Of a DNA stretch of 60,932 nucleotides, positions 18,142-28,181 are shown one piece after another. The DNA comes from Caryophanales bacterium (GTDB lineage: Bacteria > Bacillota > Bacilli > Bacillales > Amphibacillaceae), in NCBI GenBank assembly GCA_026168805.1, contig JAPFDS010000064.1:1-60932 (forward strand), in the 5' to 3' direction. The first letter of the stretch is position 1, and each line of letters starts with the position of its first letter. Both the position numbers and the translations under genes were made by a program. The notes beneath the pieces were generated by a model. It was not told the origin of the DNA. It was given only the letters and a program-made list of their open reading frames with translations, and did no database searches.

Positions 18142-18699
18142 ATGAAAACAAGAAGTGAGATATTTGAATGGATTCGCGCGCTCGCAATTGCTCTAGTGAT
18201 AGCTCTTGTTGTTCGGTACTTTTTCTTTTCTCCAGTCGTAGTAGATGGACCTTCGATGGAACCTACATTAGATGATCGAGACCGAATGGTTGTCAATAAA
18301 TTTGTGTATAATTTACGTGAACCAAAACGATTTGAAATTATCGTTTTTCATGCTTCAGAACAATCTGACTATATAAAACGTGTCATAGGATTACCAGGTG
18401 AGCATATTGCTTATGAAAATGATGAATTATATATCGACGGAGAAGTGGTAGAAGAACCGTTTAAAGAGAGTTTAGAAGACGAACAAGCCCATTACATGGA
18501 AACGGACCCGTTTATGCTTGAACTAGTTCCAGGTGGTCACGTTACAATCCCTGAAGGATATGTATTTGTACTTGGAGATAATCGCAACAACTCAACCGAT
18601 AGTCGCAGATTTGGACTAGTAGAAATTGATTCGATTGTAGGGAAAGTCTCATTAACATATTGGCCTCTCAACCGAATTCAATTGATGAAAGATAGGTGA
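18142..18699 (+). CDS. lepB: Signal peptidase I
   Basis: Membrane serine protease that removes signal peptides from secreted proteins. One N-terminal transmembrane helix (about 11-29) then the catalytic domain: Ser38 in GPSMEPTL and Lys79 in YIKRVIG form the Ser-Lys dyad; GDNRNNSTDSR is the box E motif. 185 aa, the size of Gram-positive Sip enzymes. B. subtilis has no sip gene between rplS and rbgA, so this is a difference in local order. rbgA follows with an SD overlapping the stop. Confidence 0.95.
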   Translation: MKTRSEIFEWIRALAIALVIALVVRYFFFSPVVVDGPSMEPTLDDRDRMVVNKFVYNLREPKRFEIIVFHASEQSDYIKRVIGLPGEHIAYENDELYIDGEVVEEPFKESLEDEQAHYMETDPFMLELVPGGHVTIPEGYVFVLGDNRNNSTDSRRFGLVEIDSIVGKVSLTYWPLNRIQLMKDR

Positions 18700-18704
18700 A
18701 GCAA

Positions 18705-19574
18705 ATGACTATTCAATGGTTTCCAGGTCACATGGCAAAAGCACGCAAAGAAATAGAATCAAACTTAAAATTAGTTGATTTAGTAATTGAATTAGTAGAT
18801 GCTCGGGCGCCAATAGCCTCACAAAACCCAATGTTGCAACAAATTATTCATCAAAAACAAAAGATAACAATTTTAATGAAAAAAGATTTAGCGGATGATT
18901 CTCAAACCTTAAGGTGGATTGAACATTTTGAGGAGCAGGGATTGGCTGCGATAGCCATCAATGCAAATGAAAAACGAGACATTGCAAAAGTCATTACATT
19001 AGTCGATAAACATCGAGAAAAAATGCAAGCTAAAATGCGCGCAAAAGGCATTGTTCAACCTAGAGCCTTACGTGCAATGATTATCGGAATACCGAATGTC
19101 GGGAAGTCAACATTAATTAATCGATTGGCCCGAAAGAAAATTACACGCATCGGAGATCGACCTGGAATTACAAAACACCAGCAATGGATCAAGGTTCGAG
19201 CTCAATTTGAACTGCTTGATACTCCAGGAGTATTATGGCCTAAATTCGAAGACCAGGAAATCGGTAAACGATTGGCTGCTATAGGAACGATCAAAGACTC
19301 GATAGTATCTTTACAAGACGTGGCAGCATACGCGCTTGATTTCTTGCAAAAGAATTATCCCGAGTTATATCAAGAACGATTTTCAATAGATCCTTCTATC
19401 GACGATATGTGGGAGGTCTTTGAAACGATTGGAAAGCAGCGTGGGGCGTTAGAAAGTGGCGGGCATGTGAATTTTGATATTGTAGCTGAACAAATTTTAT
19501 ACGATTTACGTTCAGGTCGGATTGGAAAAGTAACCTTTGACCGAATAGAAGATGACATGGTACAGATCACATAA
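18705..19574 (+). CDS. rbgA: Ribosome biogenesis GTPase RbgA (YlqF), atypical G4 motif
   Basis: Circularly permuted GTPase needed for late 50S assembly. The N-terminus TIQWFPGHMAKARKEI is the family hallmark; G1 GIPNVGKS lies at about 128-135 and G3 is DTPG. The permuted G4, normally NKxD (NKAD in B. subtilis), reads MKKD at residues 58-61 (codons ATG AAA AAA GAT), so the guanine-reading Asn is Met. The rest is intact and 289 aa long. ATG 18705 follows the SD AGGTG; a GTG at 18696 would be too close to it. Confidence 0.94.
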   Translation: MTIQWFPGHMAKARKEIESNLKLVDLVIELVDARAPIASQNPMLQQIIHQKQKITILMKKDLADDSQTLRWIEHFEEQGLAAIAINANEKRDIAKVITLVDKHREKMQAKMRAKGIVQPRALRAMIIGIPNVGKSTLINRLARKKITRIGDRPGITKHQQWIKVRAQFELLDTPGVLWPKFEDQEIGKRLAAIGTIKDSIVSLQDVAAYALDFLQKNYPELYQERFSIDPSIDDMWEVFETIGKQRGALESGGHVNFDIVAEQILYDLRSGRIGKVTFDRIEDDMVQIT

Positions 19575-19597
19575 TTCGTACCATGTTTTTTAATTTA
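19555..19597 (+). terminator. Intrinsic terminator overlapping the end of rbgA
   Basis: ACATGGTAC (19555-19563) pairs perfectly with GTACCATGT (19578-19586), followed by a run of T. The left arm is the last codons of rbgA and the rbgA stop codon (19572-19574) lies in the loop, so terminating ribosomes would cover the hairpin. Confidence 0.8.
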
Positions 19598-19640
19598 CAT
19601 TTTTTCACCTGTGGCCGATATAAGTAGAAAGAGGTGTATG

Positions 19641-20420
19641 ATGGTTAAACATCTAACGATTAAAGAAATCAAAGAACGTATACAAATGGAATCATATACA
19701 ATTCAAGACATGAAGCAGTGGAGAAATGATGACCGAAAAGGCGTTCAACAGCTGATTGATTCTTTAGACCGGCAAATAAAAAAAGAAGCACGATTGAAGA
19801 GCCATTATTTAGACATGTGTACATATGAAACATCACTCGAGCAACAAGGCATCTCAAAGATAGCAGGAATCGATGAAGCAGGCAGAGGTCCACTTGCAGG
19901 CCCAGTTGTCGCAGCAGCAGTTATTCTTCCGAAAGATGCAAAACTATATGGTTTAACAGATTCAAAACAATTGACCGAAAAAGAACGCAATTATTTTTAT
20001 GATAAAATAAAAGAAGTAGCGATTAGCTATCATATTCAAGTGATTTCGAACAAAATTATTGATGACATTAATATATACGAGGCTACCAAAAGAGCAATGA
20101 TTGAATCTGTTTATTCGCTACATATCCAACCAGAACATCTATTAGTTGACGCTGTACCTCTTTCTATTGAAGTGCCTGCAACAGTACTTACAAAAGGAGA
20201 TCAAAAAAGCATTTCAATAGCAGCAGCTAGTGTATTGGCAAAAGTATTTCGAGACAAGCATATGCAAGAGTTAGATAAGGAATACCCACACTATCAATTT
20301 ACGCAGCATAAAGGATATGGAACTAAAACTCATGTAGACATGTTAAAAAAATATGGAGCATGTCCATATCATCGAAAAACATTTGCACCTGTCAAACGTG
20401 CATTAATACATAAGGGGTGA
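19641..20420 (+). CDS. rnhB: Ribonuclease HII
   Basis: Removes ribonucleotides from DNA. Active-site residues Asp78 and Glu79 are in GIDEAGRGPLAGPV, a further Asp170 in LLVDAV, and IAAASVLAKV is present. The N-terminal 70 residues are the extra domain typical of Bacillus RNase HII. 259 aa. Of two adjacent ATGs (19638, 19641) the second has better spacing from GAGGTG (19631-19636) and gives the usual N-terminus. Confidence 0.95.
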   Translation: MVKHLTIKEIKERIQMESYTIQDMKQWRNDDRKGVQQLIDSLDRQIKKEARLKSHYLDMCTYETSLEQQGISKIAGIDEAGRGPLAGPVVAAAVILPKDAKLYGLTDSKQLTEKERNYFYDKIKEVAISYHIQVISNKIIDDINIYEATKRAMIESVYSLHIQPEHLLVDAVPLSIEVPATVLTKGDQKSISIAAASVLAKVFRDKHMQELDKEYPHYQFTQHKGYGTKTHVDMLKKYGACPYHRKTFAPVKRALIHKG

Positions 20421-20425
20421 TTATT

Positions 20426-22213
20426 ATGCGCACGGATCAAATAAATCATCTTAAAAAAGGTTCTGATCAACCATCTCGAATACGTCTTCACCCTGGACAG
20501 ATTGTTCGTGGTAAAATTTTACAAATTTATCCTCTAGATCGAGCGCGCATTCAAATAGGATCGTTAACGTTTATTGCACAGCTCGAAGCACCGCTTAATC
20601 ATGGGGAAAGTTATTTTTTCCAAGTAGATGACGTAAAGGAAGAAGTTCATTTACGAGTGATCCAACAAGCCAGTGAGCAAGGAGCCAGTGAATGGAAACA
20701 ATTACTTCAGATGATTGGCAGTAAGCATTCCAAGGGACGCGAACAATTTGTCCAACAGTTATTGCAGTCAAATATCCCGTTTACAAAAAGAACCTTGCAA
20801 CAAATGTTCACATTACTAGATCAATATCCAAATCAAGAGAAGGCAATGAAGGCGCTAGAAGTTATGGCACAAAGAGCATGGCCAATAACAAGAGAAATTA
20901 TGGAATCAATTATTTTATACCAAACTTCTACCCTAACAAAAGAAGTGAATCAGCTCGTTGAGTCCTTAACGCAACAATCACAAATACCTCAAGCACATCG
21001 CGAACTAATCCAACAGCTTGAGCTACTAATACCTGAAGAGAAAAAGACACATCACGTATTTAAACAATTATTTGAATATATAACTTCAAAAGAAGCCAAG
21101 AGGGAACTGCCTTTGATGCAGATGCTTCATCCACGCATCCATAAAACAAACATGAAACAATTGCAATCCATGCCTCTTACCCAGAGGGCGAATATATTAC
21201 AAACACCAGAACGTATGCTTACCTATTTAGGAATACATACGGCAGAAGATCGACAATTATTTTTAAAAACACTTACATCCATCGCTCAAAATCCAATTCA
21301 TTTTCTAAATGAAACTAAACAATTTGTTGATAAATGGGAGCGGAGTATACAATTACAGGCAGTTCAACATCCGAATCGTCCACTAAATACTGAAACGCTT
21401 CAACAGGTACGTGATTCATTTATTCGTTTATTTTCAGCTCATCAATGGACGCAAAATGAGCAAACAGTGATGCGTCAGGTTATTCCCAACAATACACACG
21501 AGTTGTTACAAATGATGATTGATTTTAAAAGTTTAGATACACGCAATGTCGAGCAAATGATGCTTCAACTACATGAACATCATCAGCCGGCTGAAAAGAA
21601 GGATATTCAAGCGGAATTTCTACGTTCTTTACAGCACATCCTACAAAATATTGGTCTTTCTCATGAACATTCGTTATCAAAAGACCAGACAGATCAACTC
21701 ACCAATTCATTAAAGGCATTGCTGATGCAGTTTATTCAAGAGCAAACACCAAGTTCAGAACGAGCCCAATCATTGCTTCGGTTTATTCAAGGAATGCAGT
21801 TACAAACCGTACAAGATACTGCACATTTGCTGTCTGTACATTTACAAATACCAGCCATGATTGGAGCTCTTCGCTCAGATATGCAAATAACATTTGAAAG
21901 CAAAAAAACGGAATCGACATCCATTGACCCAAATTATTGTCGGATATTATTTGATTTAGAATTAGCCGCGATCAAAAGAACATTAATCGATATGCATGTT
22001 CAACATAAACAAGTTTCTTTACTGATTTATAACGACTTACCATTTATAAAGAAAATTGGCGACAATTACGAAGAAACATTGGCTGAAGGATTATTAAAAA
22101 CAGGTTATGAACTTACATCGATTCGATATCTAAAACTAGGGAAACAAGAAGAGCATCGGAGAACTACTACACAATCATTTGCACGTACGGAAGGATTTGA
22201 TGTAAAGATATGA
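20426..22213 (+). CDS. ylqG: YlqG-like protein with a FliK-like C-terminus
   Basis: 595 aa, Gln- and His-rich, no signal peptide or membrane segment. By position between rnhB and ylqH it corresponds to B. subtilis YlqG, function unknown. The last 90 residues (DLELAAIKRTLIDMHVQHKQVSLLIYND pattern, from about 505) resemble the hook-length-control domain of FliK in layout. With the FlhB-like YlqH next to it, the pair mimics FliK/FlhB. SD AAGGGGTGA overlaps the rnhB stop. Similarity is by eye and needs a profile comparison. Confidence 0.8.
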   Translation: MRTDQINHLKKGSDQPSRIRLHPGQIVRGKILQIYPLDRARIQIGSLTFIAQLEAPLNHGESYFFQVDDVKEEVHLRVIQQASEQGASEWKQLLQMIGSKHSKGREQFVQQLLQSNIPFTKRTLQQMFTLLDQYPNQEKAMKALEVMAQRAWPITREIMESIILYQTSTLTKEVNQLVESLTQQSQIPQAHRELIQQLELLIPEEKKTHHVFKQLFEYITSKEAKRELPLMQMLHPRIHKTNMKQLQSMPLTQRANILQTPERMLTYLGIHTAEDRQLFLKTLTSIAQNPIHFLNETKQFVDKWERSIQLQAVQHPNRPLNTETLQQVRDSFIRLFSAHQWTQNEQTVMRQVIPNNTHELLQMMIDFKSLDTRNVEQMMLQLHEHHQPAEKKDIQAEFLRSLQHILQNIGLSHEHSLSKDQTDQLTNSLKALLMQFIQEQTPSSERAQSLLRFIQGMQLQTVQDTAHLLSVHLQIPAMIGALRSDMQITFESKKTESTSIDPNYCRILFDLELAAIKRTLIDMHVQHKQVSLLIYNDLPFIKKIGDNYEETLAEGLLKTGYELTSIRYLKLGKQEEHRRTTTQSFARTEGFDVKI

Positions 22214-22515
22214 AACAGAAAAAAACAGCTGCCGCTCTTTCTTATGCAGAAAAGTATGCGAAACTTCCACAAGTAACTGCTTTAGGTAAAGGCCTTATTG
22301 CAGATAATATTATTGAAAAAGCACAAAAACATGACGTGCCAATTGTTGAAGATGCTTCTCTTGTAGAATTATTAGCTAAATTAGATGTTGATGACCTTAT
22401 TCCACCTTCATTATTTGATTCTGTCGCAGAGGTTTTTGCATTTATATATGAAATAGATCACAGTGTAAATGCTTACAATCACACAAAAGAGAAACAAAGC
22501 AACAATAAAGACTGA
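22210..22515 (+). CDS. ylqH: YlqH, stand-alone FlhB C-terminal-like protein
   Basis: 101 aa, equivalent to the part of FlhB that follows its NPTH autocleavage site. AALSYAEKYAKLPQVTALGKG aligns with the FlhB text AIAVKYDEEKATAPYVIAKG encoded at 48536-49615, and both end in an AEVFAFIYEID / AEILAYVYQLD helix. It has no membrane part and no NPTH. Known as a FlhB homologue (FhlB/EscU-type switch protein); role uncertain. Overlaps the ylqG stop by 4 bases. Confidence 0.88.
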   Translation: MKQKKTAAALSYAEKYAKLPQVTALGKGLIADNIIEKAQKHDVPIVEDASLVELLAKLDVDDLIPPSLFDSVAEVFAFIYEIDHSVNAYNHTKEKQSNNKD

Positions 22516-22521
22516 TTCCTC

Positions 22522-22550
22522 TTGTGAAATGTGTCGATATTTAATACAAT
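22522..22550 (+). promoter_or_regulatory. Sigma-A promoter of sucCD
   Basis: TTGTGA at 22522-22527, 17-base spacer, TACAAT at 22545-22550, placed 34 bases before the sucC start. Confidence 0.7.
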
Positions 22551-22583
22551 GGGATTGCAGTCAATTTGATTGGAGGATATAGA

Positions 22584-23744
22584 ATGAACATTCATGAGTA
22601 TCAAAGCAAAGAAATTTTGCGCGAATTTGGTGTAAGTGTTCCAAACGGACATGTTGCATTTACGGTTGATGAAGCAGTAGAAGCAGCAGAAAAGTTAGGA
22701 ACTGATGTATCGGTAGTTAAAGCTCAAATCCACGCAGGTGGTAGAGGTAAAGCTGGTGGGGTTAAAGTTGCCCAAAATCTTGATGAAGTGCGTACATATG
22801 CAGGTGAGATTTTAGGTAAAACATTAGTTACTCCACAAACAGGACCTGAAGGCACAGAAGTAAAACGTCTTTTAATTGAAGAGGGGTGTGATATTCAAAA
22901 AGAATATTACATTGGACTTGTACTAGACAGTGGATCTTCTCGTGTGGTTATGATGGGATCTGAAGAAGGTGGAACAGAAATTGAGGAAGTAGCTGCAGCA
23001 ACTCCTGAAAAAATCTTCCAAGAAGTAATTGATCCAGGTGTTGGTTTATCAGGATACCAAGCTCGCAGATTGGCTTTTAATTTAAATATACCAAAAGAAC
23101 TTGTAGGTAAAGTTGTTAAATTCATGATGGGATTATACCAAGCGTTTGTTGAAAAAGATTGTTCAATCGCTGAAATTAACCCACTTGTAACAACTGGTGA
23201 TGGAGACGTTATGGCACTTGATGCTAAATTTAACTTTGACGATAACGCTCTATACCGTCAAAAAGACATTGCAGAGCTTCGTGACCTAGATGAAGAAGAT
23301 CCTAAAGAAATTGAGGCTTCTGAATATGATTTAAGTTACATCTCACTCGATGGAGATATTGGGTGTATGGTGAACGGTGCTGGACTTGCAATGGCAACAA
23401 TGGACATCATTAAACATTATGGTGGAGACCCAGCAAACTTCTTAGATGTTGGTGGCGGTGCTACAGCTGAAAAGGTAACAGAAGCATTTAAGATTATCTT
23501 ATCGGATGAAAATGTAAAAGGAATCTTTGTGAACATCTTCGGAGGCATTATGAAGTGTGATGTAATTGCTGAAGGTGTCGTTGAAGCAACGAAGCAGGTA
23601 GGATTAGAAATTCCACTCGTTGTCCGTTTAGAAGGAACAAACGTTGATTTAGGTAAAAAGATCCTTGATGAATCAGGATTAAATATTACTTCAGCGGATT
23701 CAATGGGCGATGGTGCACAGAAAATCGTCGAAATGGTGAAGTAA
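22584..23744 (+). CDS. sucC: Succinyl-CoA synthetase (ADP-forming) beta subunit
   Basis: With SucD converts succinyl-CoA to succinate with ATP formation in the TCA cycle. N-terminal ATP-grasp domain ([24 protein letters not shown]) and C-terminal CoA-ligase domain ([16 protein letters not shown]). 386 aa. ATG 22584 follows the SD TTGGAGGAT; an in-frame upstream ATG precedes the SD. Confidence 0.96.
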   Translation: MNIHEYQSKEILREFGVSVPNGHVAFTVDEAVEAAEKLGTDVSVVKAQIHAGGRGKAGGVKVAQNLDEVRTYAGEILGKTLVTPQTGPEGTEVKRLLIEEGCDIQKEYYIGLVLDSGSSRVVMMGSEEGGTEIEEVAAATPEKIFQEVIDPGVGLSGYQARRLAFNLNIPKELVGKVVKFMMGLYQAFVEKDCSIAEINPLVTTGDGDVMALDAKFNFDDNALYRQKDIAELRDLDEEDPKEIEASEYDLSYISLDGDIGCMVNGAGLAMATMDIIKHYGGDPANFLDVGGGATAEKVTEAFKIILSDENVKGIFVNIFGGIMKCDVIAEGVVEATKQVGLEIPLVVRLEGTNVDLGKKILDESGLNITSADSMGDGAQKIVEMVK

Positions 23745-23816
23745 TTCGCAATCCTTCGCATGAAAATCTGTATAAACTAAAAGTGAAAAAGATCGTTTAG
23801 AAAGGACGGACGAACA

Positions 23817-24722
23817 TTGAGTATATTAGTGAATAAAGATACAAAAGTACTAGTACAAGGAATTACTGGTTCAACTGCTGCATTTCACACAAAAGAAATG
23901 CTTGCATATGGAACTAAAATTGTTGCTGGTGTAACGCCTGGAAGAGCTGGAGAAGAAGTAGAAGGAGTGCCAGTTTTTAATACGGTAGAGGATGCGGTGA
24001 AAGAAACAGGTGCAACTGTTTCAGTTATCTACGTACCAGCACCTTTTGCAGCAGATGCAATTTTAGAAGCTGTAGATGCTGAGATAGATTTAGCAATTTG
24101 TATTACTGAACATATACCAGTACTAGATATGGTAAAAGTGAAGCGATACATGGAAGGTAAGAAGACACGTCTCATTGGACCAAACTGTCCAGGAGTTATT
24201 ACGCCTGATGAGTGTAAAGTAGGTATCATGCCTGGATACATTCATACAAAAGGTCACATTGGTGTCGTTTCTCGTTCTGGAACGTTAACCTATGAAGCTG
24301 TTCATCAGTTATCCGAACAAGGATATGGACAGTCAAGTGCTGTTGGAATTGGTGGAGACCCAGTGAACGGAACGAACTTCATCGACGTTTTAAAAGCATA
24401 CAACGATGATCCAAACACATATGCTGTTATGATGATTGGTGAAATTGGTGGGTCTGCAGAAGAAGAAGCAGCTCGTTGGATTAAAGAAAACATGACAAAG
24501 CCAGTTGTAGGATTTATTGGTGGAGTCACTGCACCTCCAGGAAAACGTATGGGACATGCTGGAGCTATTATTTCAGGTGGACAAGGTACTGCTGAAGAAA
24601 AAATCCGCGTCATGAATGAATGTGGAATTGAAGTAGCAGAAACTCCATCTGTCATGGGTGAAACACTAATTAAAGTGTTGAAAGACAACAAGCTAGAAGA
24701 AAAGTGTAAAACACACGCGTAA
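23817..24722 (+). CDS. sucD: Succinyl-CoA synthetase alpha subunit
   Basis: Carries the phosphohistidine of the enzyme ([10 protein letters not shown], about residues 247-256) and the CoA-binding Rossmann domain ([13 protein letters not shown]). 301 aa. The start is TTG 23817 after AAAGGACGG; this gives [18 protein letters not shown], matching relatives, and no ATG is near. Followed by a strong terminator. Confidence 0.96.
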   Translation: MSILVNKDTKVLVQGITGSTAAFHTKEMLAYGTKIVAGVTPGRAGEEVEGVPVFNTVEDAVKETGATVSVIYVPAPFAADAILEAVDAEIDLAICITEHIPVLDMVKVKRYMEGKKTRLIGPNCPGVITPDECKVGIMPGYIHTKGHIGVVSRSGTLTYEAVHQLSEQGYGQSSAVGIGGDPVNGTNFIDVLKAYNDDPNTYAVMMIGEIGGSAEEEAARWIKENMTKPVVGFIGGVTAPPGKRMGHAGAIISGGQGTAEEKIRVMNECGIEVAETPSVMGETLIKVLKDNKLEEKCKTHA

Positions 24723-24729
24723 AGAACCT

Positions 24730-24766
24730 CTAAAACCCAGAAGTGTACATCACTTTTGGGTTTTAG
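24730..24766 (+). terminator. Terminator after sucD
   Basis: CTAAAACCCAGAAGTG (24730-24745) pairs with CACTTTTGGGTTTTAG (24751-24766) with one mismatch around a 5-base loop. The right arm itself ends in a T-rich stretch. Confidence 0.85.
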
Positions 24767-24795
24767 TTTACCTATAAGAAAGGGATGATAAACCG

Positions 24796-25695
24796 TTGGA
24801 AGAGACACGCTTAAGGTTATTGCATTTACACTATGCTAACATAGGTCGTAGATTAGTTTTCCGGTTGCTCCAAAAAGATCCTTCACTCACATATATTTAC
24901 TCCCAGGTTGACAAACTTCAAAAATATTACTCTATTCATTATAAATACGCTTCTATTCTTCAAAAACGTCTGCAAAACGCCCGGTCTTATAAAATATTCA
25001 TTCAAACAATGCATCAATATGAAACAGTTACTATTCTTGATCCATTCTATCCCACCATATTAAAACAAATAAAAGATCCGCCAATCGTACTGTATGCGCT
25101 AGGAAATATTCAATTGTTGCACCAACAACCACTATTAAGTGTGATTGGTTCAAGAAAGCCAACTAATCAAGGGTGGGAGAAAGTTGCTCACATCGTGCCA
25201 TCACTAGTGAAGAACGATTGGGTAATTGTTAGTGGGATGGCGAGAGGTATTGATCGGTATTCTCATGAACTTACCATTCAGTCACATGGACAAACCATTG
25301 CAATTTTAGGTGGTGGATTCAATCATATTTATCCACTAGAAAATAAACATCTGTTTCAAGAAATTAGTAACAAAGGTCTTGTACTATCGGAGTATACGCC
25401 AAATACCGTACCACAACCTCAACATTTTCCTGAAAGAAATCGTTTGATTAGCGGATTAAGCTTTGGAACCCTAGTTATTGAAGCGAAGATGCGTAGTGGA
25501 ACCATGATAACTGTGGATCAAGCACTAGATCAAGGAAGGGAAGTATATGCTATTCCAGGGGGGCCATTTGATGCTCATACAAGAGGGTGTAATGCCTTAA
25601 TTCAAGAAGGGGCAAAATTGGTGCAACAATCAACGGATATTAGTGAGGATTGGGAGCAATTTGGTAGTACGACATTTAGTCATATGACCCCTTAA
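24796..25695 (+). CDS. dprA: DNA-processing protein DprA (Smf)
   Basis: Loads RecA on incoming single-stranded DNA during transformation. Extended Rossmann core: VIGSRKPTNQGWEKV, VSGMARGIDRYSHE, FPERNRLISGLS, AIPGGPFDAHTRGCNALIQEGA. 299 aa. Starts with TTG 24796 after AAGGGATGAT. It sits directly before topA as in B. subtilis. Presence of DprA alone does not show natural competence. Confidence 0.94.
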   Translation: MEETRLRLLHLHYANIGRRLVFRLLQKDPSLTYIYSQVDKLQKYYSIHYKYASILQKRLQNARSYKIFIQTMHQYETVTILDPFYPTILKQIKDPPIVLYALGNIQLLHQQPLLSVIGSRKPTNQGWEKVAHIVPSLVKNDWVIVSGMARGIDRYSHELTIQSHGQTIAILGGGFNHIYPLENKHLFQEISNKGLVLSEYTPNTVPQPQHFPERNRLISGLSFGTLVIEAKMRSGTMITVDQALDQGREVYAIPGGPFDAHTRGCNALIQEGAKLVQQSTDISEDWEQFGSTTFSHMTP

Positions 25696-25731
25696 AAACG
25701 ACTAAATCAAGCAAAATATAATCGAACTGAT

Positions 25732-25760
25732 TTGACAAATAGAATTTTACTATTTACCAT
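25732..25760 (+). promoter_or_regulatory. Sigma-A promoter of topA
   Basis: Perfect -35 TTGACA at 25732-25737, 17-base spacer, TACCAT at 25755-25760. It lies 56 bases before the topA start and inside the longest open frame, which supports the later start codon. Confidence 0.65.
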
Positions 25761-25815
25761 TAGTACTGATTTACCCAATAATATTTTAAAGTACCTCATT
25801 GTAGGAGGAAATGAA

Positions 25816-27906
25816 ATGTCAGATTATCTTGTGATTGTAGAATCACCAGCAAAAGCAAAGACAATTGAACGTTATTTAGGTAAAAACTATACAGTGAAAG
25901 CATCTATGGGACATGTGCGTGATTTACCACGCAGTCAAATGGGAGTAGATGCTGAAAATGATTTCGAACCAAAGTACATTACCATTCGTGGAAAAGGTGA
26001 CGTACTAAAAGAATTACGAAAAGCTGCTAAAAAAGCAAAGAAAATCTATCTCGCGGCTGACCCGGATCGTGAAGGGGAAGCAATCGCATGGCATTTAGCA
26101 CATGCGTTAAAAGTAGATGACACTTCTGAGTGCCGAGTAGTATTTAATGAAATAACAAAAGATGCTATTAAAAAATCATTTGAAGAACCAAGAAAAATTG
26201 ATATGGATCTCGTCGACGCACAACAAGCTCGTCGTATTTTAGACAGACTAGTAGGTTACAATATTAGTCCATTATTATGGAAAAAAGTACGAAGAGGTTT
26301 AAGTGCTGGTAGAGTTCAATCCGTAGCAGTTAAATTGATCTTAGATCGTGAAAAGGAAATCAAAAACTTTACACCTGAAGAATATTGGTCGATTGAATCT
26401 ACCTTTTTAAAAGAAAAAGATTCCTTTAAAGGTCAATTTTATGGCGAGAAGGGTAAAAAGGTAAAGCTTTCGAATGAAGATGAAGTGAACGAAGTTTTAA
26501 AGACGATCAAAGGAAAACAGTTTACGATCGATAAAGTCAATAAACGTGAACGAAGAAGAAACCCGGCTTTACCATTTACAACCTCGTCTCTTCAACAAGA
26601 TGCTGCTCGAAAATTAAATTTTAGGGCAAAAAAGACGATGGTGATTGCCCAGCAATTATATGAAGGTATCGATTTAGGTAAAAAGGCTGGCGGTATTACT
26701 GGACTGATTACGTACATGCGTACAGACTCAACACGAATTTCTAATACTGCTATTGAAGAGGCAACCTCATATATTAAAGATACATTTGGGGATGAGTACC
26801 TAGGGAAAAAAGAGAAAAAGAAACAGCCATCTGGTGCACAAGATGCTCATGAAGCTGTCAGACCGACATCAGCCATGCGTCATCCAGAACAATTAAAAAC
26901 AAAGTTGGATAAAGATCAACTTCGCTTGTATACACTTATTTACGAACGCTTTTTAGCGAGTCAAATGGCTCCTGCAGTTATGGATACAGTCACTGCTCAC
27001 CTATTGAACAATGGTGTAGAGTTTCGTGCATCTGGTTCACGAGTGAAATTTCCAGGATTTATGAAAGTGTACGTAGAAGGAACGGATGATAAGAAGAAGG
27101 AAAAAGAGACATTCCTACCTGAACTAGAAGAAGGAACAACAGTTGAGGCAAAAGATATCATTCCAAATCAGCATTTTACTCAACCACCTCCTCGGTATAC
27201 GGAAGCGCGTTTAGTTGGAACTATGGAGAAGTTAGGAATAGGTCGTCCTTCCACATATGCCCCGACGATTGATACGATTCAACGACGTGGCTATGTTGCA
27301 ATGGAACAAAGAAGATTCCATCCAACCGAAATTGGTGAAATTGTAACGGATATTCTACAAGAATACTTTCCAGAAATCATTGATGCAGACTTTACAGCTA
27401 ATATGGAAAGCAGTTTAGATGATGTGGAAGCTGGTAAGAGTAAATGGGTTCAAGTTATGCATGACTTTTATGGAGACTTTTCTAAACGATTAGAAAAAGC
27501 AGAAGAAGAAATGGCTGAAATTGAAATAAAAGATGAACCTGCAGGAATTGATTGTGAAAAATGTGGACATCCAATGGTTTATAAAATGGGACGCTTTGGT
27601 AAATTCTTAGCTTGCTCCAATTTTCCAGAATGTCGTAACACAAAACCAATTCTCAAAAAAGTTGGAGTGAAGTGTCCAACGTGTAAAGAAGGAAACGTTG
27701 TTGAACGCCGCTCTAAAAAGAGAAGAATTTTTTACGGATGTGACCGTTATCCAAAATGTGACTTTGTATCTTGGGATAAGCCCGTGAAAAAACCATGTCC
27801 TACATGCAACTCATTTTTAGTAGAAAAAAGAACGAAAAAAGAATCAAAGTTACTTTGCCCTTCATGTAAATATGAGGAGCAAATAGAAGATAAAGATGAA
27901 AATTAA
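25816..27906 (+). CDS. topA: DNA topoisomerase I
   Basis: Relaxes negative supercoils. TOPRIM domain starts at [18 protein letters not shown] and carries [15 protein letters not shown]; catalytic Tyr300 is in YMRTDSTR; the tail has three four-Cys zinc ribbons (CEKCGHPM...[15 protein letters not shown]...CDRYPKC, CPTCNS...CPSC). 696 aa. ATG 25816 is chosen from the SD AGGAGG at 25803-25808. Followed by a terminator; the usual next gene trmFO is absent. Confidence 0.96.
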   Translation: MSDYLVIVESPAKAKTIERYLGKNYTVKASMGHVRDLPRSQMGVDAENDFEPKYITIRGKGDVLKELRKAAKKAKKIYLAADPDREGEAIAWHLAHALKVDDTSECRVVFNEITKDAIKKSFEEPRKIDMDLVDAQQARRILDRLVGYNISPLLWKKVRRGLSAGRVQSVAVKLILDREKEIKNFTPEEYWSIESTFLKEKDSFKGQFYGEKGKKVKLSNEDEVNEVLKTIKGKQFTIDKVNKRERRRNPALPFTTSSLQQDAARKLNFRAKKTMVIAQQLYEGIDLGKKAGGITGLITYMRTDSTRISNTAIEEATSYIKDTFGDEYLGKKEKKKQPSGAQDAHEAVRPTSAMRHPEQLKTKLDKDQLRLYTLIYERFLASQMAPAVMDTVTAHLLNNGVEFRASGSRVKFPGFMKVYVEGTDDKKKEKETFLPELEEGTTVEAKDIIPNQHFTQPPPRYTEARLVGTMEKLGIGRPSTYAPTIDTIQRRGYVAMEQRRFHPTEIGEIVTDILQEYFPEIIDADFTANMESSLDDVEAGKSKWVQVMHDFYGDFSKRLEKAEEEMAEIEIKDEPAGIDCEKCGHPMVYKMGRFGKFLACSNFPECRNTKPILKKVGVKCPTCKEGNVVERRSKKRRIFYGCDRYPKCDFVSWDKPVKKPCPTCNSFLVEKRTKKESKLLCPSCKYEEQIEDKDEN

Positions 27907-27912
27907 TGAACC

Positions 27913-27951
27913 AAAAAGTTCTTTTCATACATATATGAAAAGAACTTTTTT
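27913..27951 (+). terminator. Terminator after topA
   Basis: A perfect 17-bp stem: AAAAAGTTCTTTTCATA (27913-27929) with its complement at 27934-27950, 4-base loop, ending in T's. Symmetrical, so it could also act on antisense transcripts. Confidence 0.9.
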
Positions 27952-28042
27952 AATGGGTAAAAAAATAGATACCTTTTGTTACAAAAAAATGACATCTTTA
28001 TTCTTACTTCTTTAGATAACATAGTACTTTTGTATGTTTGTG

Positions 28043-28071
28043 TTGACTATTTAAAGAGTGGAAGATATAAT
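28043..28071 (+). promoter_or_regulatory. Strong sigma-A promoter in the topA-xerC spacer
   Basis: TTGACT at 28043-28048, exactly 17 bases, then a perfect TATAAT at 28066-28071. One of the best promoter matches in the window. Transcription would start near 28078, 157 bases before xerC. Confidence 0.8.
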
Positions 28072-28181
28072 TGTTCCTTGGTAAGGTCCGGTATAGATGC
28101 TACTATAAAAGACTTAGATATTAGAAGATATAAGATTAAAAAGGCTTGATTCAGAATTTTTATACAATTAAGTTAAGTTCG

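Noticed and set aside
24305-24808. 167-codon minus-strand frame opposite sucD
   Set aside because: Antisense shadow of a conserved gene, and it runs across the sucD terminator.
25757-25775. ATTAGTAC half site resembling a FapR box near the topA promoter
   Set aside because: Only the left half matches; the right half lacks GTACTAAT-like pairing, and topA is not a known FapR target.
28141-28170. Possible CodY box (TTCAGAATTTT) before xerC
   Set aside because: Only one half resembles the AATTTTCWGAAAATT consensus; too many mismatches in the other half.
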